Of a DNA stretch of 64,000 nucleotides, positions 10,743-17,959 are shown piece by piece. The notes under the pieces were generated by a model. It did no database searches. It was given only the letters and a program-made list of their open reading frames with translations, and was not told where the DNA came from. The stretch's first letter is position 1; every line of letters begins with the position of its first letter. Origin of the DNA: Caulobacteraceae bacterium UBA3198 (GTDB lineage Bacteria; Pseudomonadota; Alphaproteobacteria; Caulobacterales; Caulobacteraceae); contig DEWY01000011.1 of assembly GCA_002363865.1 (NCBI GenBank), positions 2,263-66,262 of the forward strand, written 5' to 3'. Both the position numbers and the translations under genes were made by a program.

Positions 10743-11236
10743 CAGGCGGCCGCCAGTCGCGCAAGACTTTCCAGCGTGCCCGCACAGGCCTCGGCCGCCT
10801 CCTGGCCCTTGATCCTGAAGTGCGCGCCGAAGAAGCCCTGGTGAACCTGATGCTCATGGAAGTGATGCGGCGTCAGGACCACCGAGAAGATCGGGGTCTC
10901 GGTGGCCAGCTGCACCTGCATCAGGGCGGCGATCACCGTCTGGGCGACGAATTCATGGCGATAGACGCCCCCATCCACCACGAAGCCGGCGGCCACGACG
11001 GCGGCGTAGCGGCCGGTGCGGGCCAGGCTCTGGGCGTGCAGCGGGATCTCGAAGGCGCCGGGGGTCTCGAAGCGGTCGATGCGCTCGGGGCCAAAGCCCC
11101 GTTCGCCGATGGCCTCGATGAAGCCGACATGGGCCTGATCGACGATATGCCGGTGCCACAGGGACTGCACAAAGGCGATGCGGGCGGCGCGGAAGGCGCC
11201 GTTGGCGGTGGGAAGTTCGAAGGCGGCTTGGGTCAT
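10742..11236 (-). CDS. ribH: 6,7-dimethyl-8-ribityllumazine synthase, RibH2-like
   Basis: Penultimate step of riboflavin synthesis: condenses 5-amino-6-ribitylaminouracil with 3,4-dihydroxy-2-butanone 4-phosphate. The 164-residue protein carries FETPGAFEIPLHAQ (substrate-binding loop) and LTPHHFHEH around the catalytic histidine. VVAAGFVVDGGVYRHEFVA replaces the usual GCVIRGxTxHxD pattern, as in the divergent RibH2 type of some alphaproteobacteria. The start at 11236 is chosen because AGGG lies eight bases upstream and is exactly the sequence masked by the riboswitch hairpin; a GTG 30 bases upstream is less likely. Regulated by FMN. It is a lone rib gene, so the rest of the pathway must be elsewhere. 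Confidence 0.9.
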   Translation of the reverse strand: MTQAAFELPTANGAFRAARIAFVQSLWHRHIVDQAHVGFIEAIGERGFGPERIDRFETPGAFEIPLHAQSLARTGRYAAVVAAGFVVDGGVYRHEFVAQTVIAALMQVQLATETPIFSVVLTPHHFHEHQVHQGFFGAHFRIKGQEAAEACAGTLESLARLAAA

Positions 11237-11244
11237 GGTCGTTT

Positions 11245-11275
11245 CCCTGACGGGTGGATGAACCACGACTCAGGG
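11245..11275 (-). promoter_or_regulatory. Shine-Dalgarno-sequestering hairpin of the ribH riboswitch
   Basis: On the minus strand CCCTGA (11275-11270) pairs with TCAGGG (11250-11245), and inside it GTGG pairs with CCAC around a TTCAT loop. The 3' arm contains the ribH ribosome-binding site AGGG, eight bases before the ATG. This is the expected OFF structure of a translation-controlling FMN riboswitch. Confidence 0.65.
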
Positions 11276-11327
11276 GCGCGCTGGACGGACCATGCGGGCG
11301 CACGCGCCCTCAAGGTGTCGCCCAACG

Positions 11328-11479
11328 GTTCTCATAACCGGACTCTAACCGTCGGCCCCGGGATCACACCGGGTCTGCTCGTCCCTGGCGGCGGTGAGGC
11401 CGGCAGGCGCCCGCGGGCTCGTCCAGACCCTGGAGCCTGGCATTACCGCCGGTGGGGAATTTCACCCCGCCCTGAGAAC
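11328..11479 (-). promoter_or_regulatory. FMN riboswitch (RFN element) upstream of ribH
   Basis: The RNA begins with GTTCTCA followed by GGGCGGGGTGAAATTCCCC and ACCGGCGGTAA, then GAGCCCGCGGGCG, and near the end GGGGCCGACGGTTAGAGTCCGG and TGAGAAC. These are the conserved blocks of the RFN aptamer, in order. P1 closes perfectly: GTTCTCA (11479-11473) with TGAGAAC (11334-11328). The aptamer lies 92 bases upstream of ribH. Bound FMN should favour the downstream hairpin that hides the ribosome-binding site and so shut off ribH and the coupled thioesterase. Confidence 0.95.
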
Positions 11480-11532
11480 GTAGATCGCCGGAACCCCCGG
11501 CGACGGGACGAGCTTAGCCGCAGATCCAGGCT

Positions 11533-11548
11533 TCAAACAAGCGTTTGA
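11533..11548 (-). terminator. Small hairpin behind flbY
   Basis: TCAAAC-AAGC-GTTTGA, a perfect six-base stem, lies just past the flbY stop and before the riboswitch. It has no T-run, so termination is only a possibility; it is one of the few structures separating the flagellar transcript from ribH on the same strand. Confidence 0.3.
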
Positions 11549-11553
11549 TTGGC

Positions 11554-11997
11554 TCAGGCGCGCTGGTTTAGGGTGATGGCCGAGGCGGCCTTGTTTGCGG
11601 CCTGGCCGGAGCGGGGGCCATAGCCCGCCGCTTCGCCGCGCTGGTTCGCCACCTCGTCGGCGATGGCCTTGACCAGGCCTTCGGTCACGGTGCGGGCGGC
11701 GGCGATCGCCCGACCCTGGCGGGCCAGGACAGCGTCGAAGGCCTCGGTAGCGCGGATCAGTCGGCTGCGCTGGGCGAGCGGCGCAGCCGCCACCAGATTG
11801 GGGTCAGCGCGAACCCGGGCGGATTCGTGGCGATAGACATTGGCCAGCCGAGTGGTCTCCTCCAGCTGCTCGGCCGCCTTGTGAGGGCGTCCTTCCTCGA
11901 AGGCCTGGGCGCTTTGGGCGACCAGCTCGGTGAGGCGCTCGGTCAAGAGGCTCAGCTGTTCGACGCGGTCCTGCGCATCGGTTGCGGCGATCGCCAT
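11554..11997 (-). CDS. flbY: Flagellar protein FlbY (FlgN-like), Caulobacter type
   Basis: 147-residue, highly helical, charged protein without signal peptide or membrane segment (DAQDRVEQLSLLTERLTELV at the start; coiled-coil-like to about residue 100). Third gene behind flgI and the rod-binding protein, the position of flbY in Caulobacter flagellar clusters. Size and helical character are compatible with a FlgN-type export chaperone, but that is inference. Good ribosome-binding site AGGAG eight bases before the ATG. The name rests mainly on context. Confidence 0.6.
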   Translation of the reverse strand: MAIAATDAQDRVEQLSLLTERLTELVAQSAQAFEEGRPHKAAEQLEETTRLANVYRHESARVRADPNLVAAAPLAQRSRLIRATEAFDAVLARQGRAIAAARTVTEGLVKAIADEVANQRGEAAGYGPRSGQAANKAASAITLNQRA

Positions 11998-12002
11998 GGC
12001 GG

Positions 12003-12323
12003 CTACTCCTCCAGGCCTTGAAGCTTCAACATTTCGCGGGCGACCGTGTCGGCCAGGCCGATCCCGCCGCTCTTGGTGGTCTCACGGGCGAAGGCCTCGG
12101 TGAGGAAGGAGCGGAACTGGTTCTCCGCCTGACCGCCGCCGAAGGGGGCGGAGACCTCGGTGGCGGTGAACATCTGCTGCATCATGATCGACAGGAAGGC
12201 GGCCTCGAAATCCTCGGCGGTCTTCTCGATCTGACCGCGTTTGGCGAGTTCTGCCGTGTTCTGCGCGCCGGCGGTCGCGCCTGCGCCAGGGACGATGGCG
12301 GTGATGGGGGACAGGGCGTTCAT
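12003..12323 (-). CDS. cheL: Rod-binding protein (FlgJ N-terminal domain only; CheL)
   Basis: 106 residues corresponding to the rod-binding N-terminal half of FlgJ (KTAEDFEAAFLSIMMQQMF and the LADTVAREML end). The muramidase half of enterobacterial FlgJ is absent, as is usual in alphaproteobacteria, where a separate lytic enzyme does that work. It would cap and help assemble the flagellar rod in the periplasm. The ATG overlaps the flgI stop (TGATG); the preceding GTG codon is an unlikely start. Operon flgI-cheL-flbY. Confidence 0.88.
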   Translation of the reverse strand: MNALSPITAIVPGAGATAGAQNTAELAKRGQIEKTAEDFEAAFLSIMMQQMFTATEVSAPFGGGQAENQFRSFLTEAFARETTKSGGIGLADTVAREMLKLQGLEE

Positions 12324-13429
12324 CACATCACCTCGATGTCGGCCTGCAGGGCGCCAGCGGCCTTGATGGTCTGCAGGATGGAGATCATGTCGCGCGGGGT
12401 GACCCCCAGGGCGTTGAGGCCGGCCACCAGATCGGAGAGCGAGGCGCCGTTACGCACGGTGAGGAACTGCTTGCCCTTCTCCTCTTCCACATCAACGGCG
12501 GACTGAGGGATGACCACGGTCTGACCCTGGCTGAAGGGAGCCGGCTGCACCACGTCGGGGAATTCCTGGACGCGGATGGTCAGGTTGCCTTGGGCGATGG
12601 CCACGGTAGAGACGCGCACGGCCTCGCCCATGACGATGACGCCGGACACCTCATCGATCACCACCCGGGCGGCGTTGTCGGGCTGGACCTGCAGGTTTTC
12701 GATCTGAGCCAGGAAGGCGGTCATGTCGTGGCCGGCGGGTGGGCGGACGGCGACGATGGTCGGGTTCTGGGCATGCGCCGTGCCGGGGAACTGGCGGTTC
12801 ACCGCCTCGGCGATCCGACGCGAGGTGGTGAAGTCGGGATTGCGCAGGGTCATGCGCATCTGGCCCATCGAGGCCAGTTGGAAGCCCAGTTCGCGCTCGA
12901 CAATGGCCCCGCCCGCGATGCGGCCGGCGGTCGGCACGCCCTTGGAGACGGATGAGCCCGAGGCGCCGCCGGCCGAGATCGAGCCGGTCTGCACCGTGCC
13001 CTGGGCGACTGCATAGGCCTCGCCGTCGGCGCCCATCAGCGGGGTCACCAGCAGGGTGCCCCCCTGCAGGCTCTTAGCGTCGCCCATGGCCGACACGGTG
13101 GCGTCGATGGGCGAGCCGGCGGCGGAGAAGGCCGGCAGCTTCGCCGTCACCATCACGGCGGCGACATTCTTGGTGTTGAGATTGGCGTCGCGGGTATTGA
13201 CCCCCAGCCGCTCGAGCATGGCCTCCAGGCTCTGGCGGGTGAAGGGGGCGTTGCGGAGCGAGTCGCCCGTGCCGTTCAGGCCGACCACGATGCCGTAGCC
13301 GACCAGCATGTTGTCGCGCACGCCTTCGAACTCGACGATGTCCTTGATGCGCGAGCTGGCCAGGGCCGGGCTGGTCGCCAGGCTGAGGCTGATGAGGACG
13401 GCGCTGAAGAGGCGAAGGGAGAAGGACAT
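12323..13429 (-). CDS. flgI: Flagellar P-ring protein FlgI
   Basis: Periplasmic P-ring subunit of the flagellar basal body, 368 residues, normal family length. The signal peptide is MSFSLRLFSAVLISLSLATSPALA, with mature start SSRIKDIVEFEGVRDN. Conserved FlgI blocks include LVGYGIVVGLNGTGD, TSRRIAEAVN and VVIDEVSGVIVMGEAV. I chose the start at 13429 because it directly begins the signal peptide; the frame is open 17 codons further. A sigma-54-type promoter lies about 30 bases upstream of the ATG and is divergent from the fliX promoter. Confidence 0.96.
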   Translation of the reverse strand: MSFSLRLFSAVLISLSLATSPALASSRIKDIVEFEGVRDNMLVGYGIVVGLNGTGDSLRNAPFTRQSLEAMLERLGVNTRDANLNTKNVAAVMVTAKLPAFSAAGSPIDATVSAMGDAKSLQGGTLLVTPLMGADGEAYAVAQGTVQTGSISAGGASGSSVSKGVPTAGRIAGGAIVERELGFQLASMGQMRMTLRNPDFTTSRRIAEAVNRQFPGTAHAQNPTIVAVRPPAGHDMTAFLAQIENLQVQPDNAARVVIDEVSGVIVMGEAVRVSTVAIAQGNLTIRVQEFPDVVQPAPFSQGQTVVIPQSAVDVEEEKGKQFLTVRNGASLSDLVAGLNALGVTPRDMISILQTIKAAGALQADIEVM

Positions 13430-13465
13430 GAACGCTCGCCGGAAGAGAGGAGGGTCAGTCCTGCG

Positions 13466-13485
13466 CCATGCCAGCGCCATGCCAA
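13466..13485 (-). promoter_or_regulatory. Candidate sigma-54 promoter of flgI
   Basis: On the minus strand TTGGCATG-GCGC-TGGCA has GG at -24 and GC at -12 separated by ten bases, close to the consensus TGGCACG-N4-TTGCA. The predicted start point would give a leader of about 30 bases. Class III flagellar promoters of Caulobacter are sigma-54/FlbD-dependent, which supports the call. The same stretch is a tandem 11-base repeat (GGCATGGCGCT). Confidence 0.5.
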
Positions 13486-13574
13486 GGGGCGATCTAGAAA
13501 AAAATAAGTCAAAACAAAAGGTTATTGACTAAGCGTGGCCGGCGCCGAGCGTCCGGTGCAGATTTTGCCCGGCA

Positions 13575-13589
13575 TTAACCATACCCTAA
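13575..13589 (+). promoter_or_regulatory. CtrA-type box upstream of fliX
   Basis: TTAACCATACCCTAA matches the CtrA site TTAA-N7-TTAA with one mismatch (CTAA) and contains the typical TTAACCAT half-site. It lies 52-66 bases before the fliX start, where it would overlap the -35 region. fliX is a CtrA-dependent class II gene in Caulobacter, so the assignment is reasonable. Confidence 0.55.
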
Positions 13590-13640
13590 GCGGCGAAGCT
13601 GAGACTCTGGAGTGAGCGTAGAGTTGGTGAAGCAGGGCGC

Positions 13641-14099
13641 ATGAAAGTTTCGGGTTCGGGAGCGGCGGGGCCAGCGTCGGGCGCAGGCCGCGCCAAGGGG
13701 GCGTCGAGCGGCGAAGGGTTCCGTCTGCCCAACGTTGCGGGCGCCGCGCCAGCCGCTGCGGCGGGGCCGGCGGGCCCCGTGGCCTCGGTCAGCGGCCTGA
13801 GCGCCCTGCTCGCCTTGCAGGAGACCGGCGGACCGTTGGAGCGCCGCCGGCGGGCGGTCAGCCGGGCCGGGCGAATCCTGGACGTGCTTGACGAGGTGAA
13901 ACTGGCCCTGGTCAGCGGCGAGCTGTCCCTCAGCCAGTTGGAGCGACTCACCCGCGCCGTGCGGGAGGAGCGCGCCGCGACAGAGGATGCCGCCCTGGAG
14001 GGCGTTCTCAATGAGATCGAGACCCGGGCTGCGGTGGAACTGGCCAAATTGGAGATGGCCCGTAACGCCGGTCTTCCGGCGGTGGGGGAGTCGCGTTGA
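13641..14099 (+). CDS. fliX: Flagellar assembly regulator FliX
   Basis: 152-residue cytosolic protein that in Caulobacter couples class II flagellar assembly to the activity of FlbD on sigma-54 promoters. The first 65 residues are low-complexity (Gly/Ala/Ser/Pro). The conserved part starts near LSALLALQETGG and continues RAGRILDVLDEVKLALVSGE and the helical C-terminus. Divergent position next to flgI is the known Caulobacter arrangement. A CtrA-type box lies upstream. It precedes dksA by 72 bases. Confidence 0.9.
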   Translation: MKVSGSGAAGPASGAGRAKGASSGEGFRLPNVAGAAPAAAAGPAGPVASVSGLSALLALQETGGPLERRRRAVSRAGRILDVLDEVKLALVSGELSLSQLERLTRAVREERAATEDAALEGVLNEIETRAAVELAKLEMARNAGLPAVGESR

Positions 14100-14171
14100 A
14101 TGTCCCCAAAGTTCTGCTATACAGCCGCCTCCCAAGTTCCGGGGAACAGTCCAGGGGCGTGAGGTATCGTT

Positions 14172-14597
14172 ATGGCGACCACTGTCATGGCTTTAGAGAG
14201 TTCTTATCGTCCGTCTGAGGACGAAGAATTCATGAATGAGCGCCAAGTCGAGTACTTTCGGCAGAAGCTCATGACTTGGAAGGAAGAGATTTTCCGCGAG
14301 AGCCGGGAAACCCTTTCTCACCTTCAAAACGAAACTGAGAATCTGCCCGACGACGTCGATCGGGCCTGGTCGGCGACCGACCGAGCGCTGGAACTTCGAA
14401 CCCGTGATCGTCAGCGCAAGCTGATCTCCAAGATCGATGAGGCGCTGCGTCGGATCGAGGACGGCAGCTACGGCTATTGCGAAGAGACCGGTGAACCCAT
14501 CGGCATCGCCCGTCTCGAAGCCCGCCCCATCGCCACCCTGAGCCTTGAGGCCCAGGAGCGTCACGAGCGCCGCGAGCGGGTCCACCGCGACGACTGA
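14172..14597 (+). CDS. dksA: RNA polymerase-binding transcription factor DksA
   Basis: 141-residue partner of ppGpp that binds the RNA polymerase secondary channel. The N-terminal coiled coil (ERQVEYFRQKL to about residue 105) carries the tip DDVDRA-x-DRA-like acidic residues (NLPDDVDRAWSATDRALELR). The C-terminal module SYGYCEETGEPIGIARLEAR keeps only the first of the four zinc-binding cysteines. That one-cysteine form is known from alphaproteobacterial DksA and is thought to work without zinc. Followed by a hairpin that separates it from the convergent LOG gene. Confidence 0.93.
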   Translation: MATTVMALESSYRPSEDEEFMNERQVEYFRQKLMTWKEEIFRESRETLSHLQNETENLPDDVDRAWSATDRALELRTRDRQRKLISKIDEALRRIEDGSYGYCEETGEPIGIARLEARPIATLSLEAQERHERRERVHRDD

Positions 14598-14608
14598 CGT
14601 CCGACGTC

Positions 14609-14626
14609 GCCTCCGGGTTCGGAGGT
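14609..14626. terminator. Hairpin between convergent dksA and LOG genes
   Basis: CCTCCG-GGTT-CGGAGG (14610-14625), extended by one G-T pair, lies 12 bases after the dksA stop and nine before the LOG gene stop. No strong T-run; probably a shared bidirectional stop. Confidence 0.5.
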
Positions 14627-14634
14627 CGCGGGGT

Positions 14635-15243
14635 TCAGGTCACCCGGGTCGTGGTCGGGGCTGCGGCTTCCGCGTCTCCATGGGCGAGGCGACCGTCCAG
14701 GCGCGGCAGGATTTCATCCACGGTGCTGGCCACCGCCCAACTGTCCATGAAGTCCGGTGGCGTCAGCCGGGCGGCCACCGTGTGTTCCAACAGCTTGAAC
14801 AGGGGCTCCCAGAAGCCATCGGGGCTGTAGAAGACCACCGGCTTGCGATGCAGATCCAGGCGGCGCCACGACAGGAGTTCGATGATCTCCTCCAGGGTGC
14901 CGATGCCGCCCGGCAGGACGACGAAGCCGTCGGACCGCTCGAACATGATCTGTTTGCGCTCGTGCATGGAGCGCACGACGATGGTTTCAACCACATCCAG
15001 CGCCCGTTCCCGGCTGGTGAGAAACTCCGGAATGATCCCCAGGACATCGCCGCCACCCTCATGGGCGGCCCGGGCGCAGGCGCCCATAAGGCCGACTCCG
15101 CCGCCGCCATAGATCAGGCGCCGTCCCTGGGCGGCCAGGACGCGGCCGAATTCCGCGGCGTCGGCCAGCAGGGCGGGAGCTGCGGCGTCGGACGACCCGC
15201 AGAAGACACAGACGGACTCGATGCTGGGGGGCGAAGCGCCCAT
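14635..15243 (-). CDS. LOG-family (TIGR00730) Rossmann-fold nucleotide phosphoribohydrolase
   Basis: 202-residue lysine-decarboxylase-like protein of the LOG family, which cleaves the N-glycosidic bond of nucleoside 5'-monophosphates (cytokinin-riboside phosphates in characterised members). Diagnostic features: VCVFCGSSDAA at the start, IYGGGGVGLMGACA, a MHERKQ motif and LPGGIGTLEEI near residue 108. The first Met gives a suitable start. It stands alone, convergent with dksA and divergent from the lipoprotein gene. The in vivo substrate in this bacterium is unknown. Confidence 0.92.
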   Translation of the reverse strand: MGASPPSIESVCVFCGSSDAAAPALLADAAEFGRVLAAQGRRLIYGGGGVGLMGACARAAHEGGGDVLGIIPEFLTSRERALDVVETIVVRSMHERKQIMFERSDGFVVLPGGIGTLEEIIELLSWRRLDLHRKPVVFYSPDGFWEPLFKLLEHTVAARLTPPDFMDSWAVASTVDEILPRLDGRLAHGDAEAAAPTTTRVT

Positions 15244-15314
15244 AGGATGCTGGCTCCGGAAAAAGGCTGCCGGCGCGCCTTGCGGGCCGGGAATCCGCTT
15301 AGCTAGGGTGTGAG

Positions 15315-16109
15315 ATGACGCGATTCAAGCAAACCTTACTGGCGCGGACCCTGGGCGCCGTCATCGGCCTTGGCCTGCTCAGCGGCTGCGGCGAAGGTCA
15401 GGTGGGGGCCGTCTCGCCCCTGAACCGCGAAGCTGAGGCCCCAAGCACCTATCTGGCGCCCCCCAGCGCCTCGGCCCTGCGTCCGGGCGCGGAGGGGCCC
15501 GTTCTGAGCGGTGCCGCGGCCGCTGGGGCGCGCGTTCGGCTGGCTACGCCGGAAGGCGAGGTGCGCATGACCCAGGCAAACGGAGATGGAGCCTGGAGCA
15601 TCGCCCTGGGGGCCAGCGCCGTTCCTCGGATATTCGGCCTGTCGATGCAGACGGGCGAGCGCACCGTTCAGGCCGAAGGCTATCAGCTGGTCCTGCCCGA
15701 CGGGCGCCTCGTCCTGCTGCGGGCCGGGGCCGGGGCCGTGGTGGTTGAGGGCGCCGTCGATGAAGGGATCACCGCTTTTGATTTCGACGAGGAGGGCGGC
15801 GCGGTCATCTCCGGCGTGGCGCCGCCGGACGCCATCCTGTCGGTGCGGATCGACGGCCGTACGGTGTCGACGAGCGGTCGCGCCGACGCCGCGGGCCATT
15901 TCAGCCTGCCATTCGGTGCGCCTGTTCCCCCAGGGCCCCACCAGATTCGGGTGCAGGGGGAATCCCTGGACCTGAGCGCAGAGGTGGACGCCACCCCGGC
16001 CGCGCCGCCGGAGGAAGGGGCGATCCGCGCCACGCGCAGCCCCTATGGCCTGCGCGTGGACTGGCTGACCCCAGGCGGCGGCCTGCAATCGACCCTGTTG
16101 CTGGATTGA
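15315..16109 (+). CDS. Hypothetical lipoprotein with two carboxypeptidase/Ig-like repeats
   Basis: 264-residue lipoprotein. The signal peptide ends in the lipobox LLSG-C with Cys25. The mature part is mostly beta-strand and has two similar units: GPVLSGAAAAGARVRLATPEG (about 60-100) and AVISGVAPPDAILSVRIDG (about 155-220). This pattern is typical of small Ig-like or carboxypeptidase-regulatory-like domains. No enzyme motif. It ends 13 bases before the ABC exporter gene and is probably co-transcribed with it. Function unknown. Confidence 0.75.
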   Translation: MTRFKQTLLARTLGAVIGLGLLSGCGEGQVGAVSPLNREAEAPSTYLAPPSASALRPGAEGPVLSGAAAAGARVRLATPEGEVRMTQANGDGAWSIALGASAVPRIFGLSMQTGERTVQAEGYQLVLPDGRLVLLRAGAGAVVVEGAVDEGITAFDFDEEGGAVISGVAPPDAILSVRIDGRTVSTSGRADAAGHFSLPFGAPVPPGPHQIRVQGESLDLSAEVDATPAAPPEEGAIRATRSPYGLRVDWLTPGGGLQSTLLLD

Positions 16110-16122
16110 ACGGAGCGCCGGC

Positions 16123-17955
16123 GTGAATCCTCCTGGACTGGCCCGCGGGCGTGGCGGCGGCGATCTGGCGCCGGCGGGCGATTTCCGCTTCTGGCCCGCC
16201 ATGGCCGACCTCGGGGCCCTGGTCATGCGCTCGGGCGCGCCACAGCTGCGTCTGCGGCTCACCGCGTCGGTCATCTTGGTGCTCGTCGGCAAGGTGGCCG
16301 CCGTCCTCGCGCCGGTCATGCTGGGGGAGGCGATCAACACCCTCTCCGTCGCCAGCGGCGTCGTGGTGGTGGGCGCGACCTTTATAGCGCTGGCCCTGGC
16401 CTTTGCGGGCCTGCGTCTCCTGTCGGCCTGCGCCCCCTTCGCCCGGGACGCGGTCTTCACCGTGGTCTCCCAGGCCACCATGGCCCGGGCGGCGGTGGAG
16501 GGGTTCGGCCATGCGGTCTCCCTGTCCCTGGACTTCCACCAGAGCAAGCAGACCGGCACGCTTGCCCGGATCATTGAGCGGGGGGCGAGGTCCACCGACT
16601 TCCTGATCCGCAGCGTGGTCTTCAACCTGGGCCCGACGGCCATCGAGCTGCTGCTCGCCATGGGGGTGATGATCGTGCGGTTGGACTGGCGCTTTGCCGC
16701 CACAGCCCTCCTGACCGTGGTCGTCTACGCCGTGGTCACCTTCAAGATCACCGACTGGCGGCTGTCCCATCGCCGGGAGCTGAACGAGGCCGACGCCAGC
16801 GCCGCGGGCCTGTCGGTGGACGCCCTGATGAACTTCGAGACGGTGAAGACCTTTGGGGCCGAGACCCGGGCGGTGGACACCTATCGCGGGGCGCTGAACC
16901 GATATGTGGGCGCTGCGGTGAAGGCCAACACCTCGCTTTCCCTGCTCAACGGCGCCCAGGCGGTGATCCTGAACCTGGGGCTGGCGGTGATGACGGTCCT
17001 GGCCGGACTGGAGGTGGCGGCCGGAACCATGCGCATCGGCGATGTGACCATGGCGATCCTGCTGCTCATCGGAATCTATGCGCCGTTGAACATGCTGGGC
17101 TTCAACTACCGCGAAATCCGCCAGGCTTTCATCGACATGGAGCAGCTGGTGGCCCTGACCGACCGGACGCCCGACATCCAGGACGCCCCCCAGGCCAAGG
17201 CCCTGCCGCCGGCCGCCCCCGACGGCGCGCGGCTGGAGTTCCGGGATGTCGGCTTCCGTCATGACGCCCGCAGCCAGGGGCTTCTGAACGTCAGCTTCGT
17301 CGCCGCGCCGGGAGCCACCGTCGCCCTGGTCGGTCCCTCCGGCGCGGGCAAGACGACCGCGGTGCGGCTGGCCCTGCGGCTGATCGATCCCCAGGAGGGC
17401 ATGGTCCTGCTGGACGGGCTTGACCTAAGGCAGGTGCGGCAGGAAGCGCTGCGGCAGGCCGTGGCGCTCGTGCCTCAGGATGTGGCCCTGTTCAACGATA
17501 CGCTTAGGGCCAACATCGCCTTTGGCCGACCGCAGGCGAGCCCTGAGGAGATCGAGGCCGTCGCCCAGGCCGCCGAACTGGCCCCCTTCATCGAGTCACT
17601 GCCCGACGGGCTTGAGACCCGGGTCGGCGAGCGGGGGCTCAAGCTGTCGGGCGGCGAGCGCCAGCGGGTAGGCATCGCGCGCGCTCTGCTGGCCAATCCG
17701 CGCCTGCTGATCCTGGACGAGGCCACCAGCGCCCTGGACGGGCGCACCGAGGAGGCGATCCAGGCGACCCTGCGCAAGGTGCGCCAGGGGCGGACAACGC
17801 TGGTGGTCGCCCACAGGCTCTCGACCATTGTCGACGCCGACCTGATCGTCGTGCTGCGGCGGGGCCGCGTCGTCGAGCGGGGAACCCACGAGGAGTTGCT
17901 CGCCGCCGCCGGGGAATATGCCGCCCTGTGGCGACGTCAGACCCGGCAGCGTTGA
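16123..17955 (+). CDS. Atm1/HMT1-type ABC exporter (fused permease and ATPase)
   Basis: 610-residue half-transporter. The N-terminal transmembrane domain (about residues 40-325, six helices) has the FETVKTFGAET segment characteristic of the ABCB7/Atm1 branch. The ATPase domain has Walker A GPSGAGKTTAVRL near residue 406, Q-loop region ALVPQDVALFNDT, signature LSGGERQRVGIARAL and Walker B LLILDEATSALD. Relatives export glutathione-linked metals or sulfur compounds from the cytosol. Start GTG at 16123 is supported by GGAG eight bases upstream. The gene is in an operon with the preceding lipoprotein and ends five bases from the convergent RND pump gene. Confidence 0.9.
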   Translation: MNPPGLARGRGGGDLAPAGDFRFWPAMADLGALVMRSGAPQLRLRLTASVILVLVGKVAAVLAPVMLGEAINTLSVASGVVVVGATFIALALAFAGLRLLSACAPFARDAVFTVVSQATMARAAVEGFGHAVSLSLDFHQSKQTGTLARIIERGARSTDFLIRSVVFNLGPTAIELLLAMGVMIVRLDWRFAATALLTVVVYAVVTFKITDWRLSHRRELNEADASAAGLSVDALMNFETVKTFGAETRAVDTYRGALNRYVGAAVKANTSLSLLNGAQAVILNLGLAVMTVLAGLEVAAGTMRIGDVTMAILLLIGIYAPLNMLGFNYREIRQAFIDMEQLVALTDRTPDIQDAPQAKALPPAAPDGARLEFRDVGFRHDARSQGLLNVSFVAAPGATVALVGPSGAGKTTAVRLALRLIDPQEGMVLLDGLDLRQVRQEALRQAVALVPQDVALFNDTLRANIAFGRPQASPEEIEAVAQAAELAPFIESLPDGLETRVGERGLKLSGGERQRVGIARALLANPRLLILDEATSALDGRTEEAIQATLRKVRQGRTTLVVAHRLSTIVDADLIVVLRRGRVVERGTHEELLAAAGEYAALWRRQTRQR

Positions 17956-17959
17956 GGTC

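Noticed and set aside
13463..13483. Tandem 11-base repeat as a mobile-element footprint
   Set aside because: Two copies only, no target duplication or element, and the stretch is explained by a sigma-54-type promoter.
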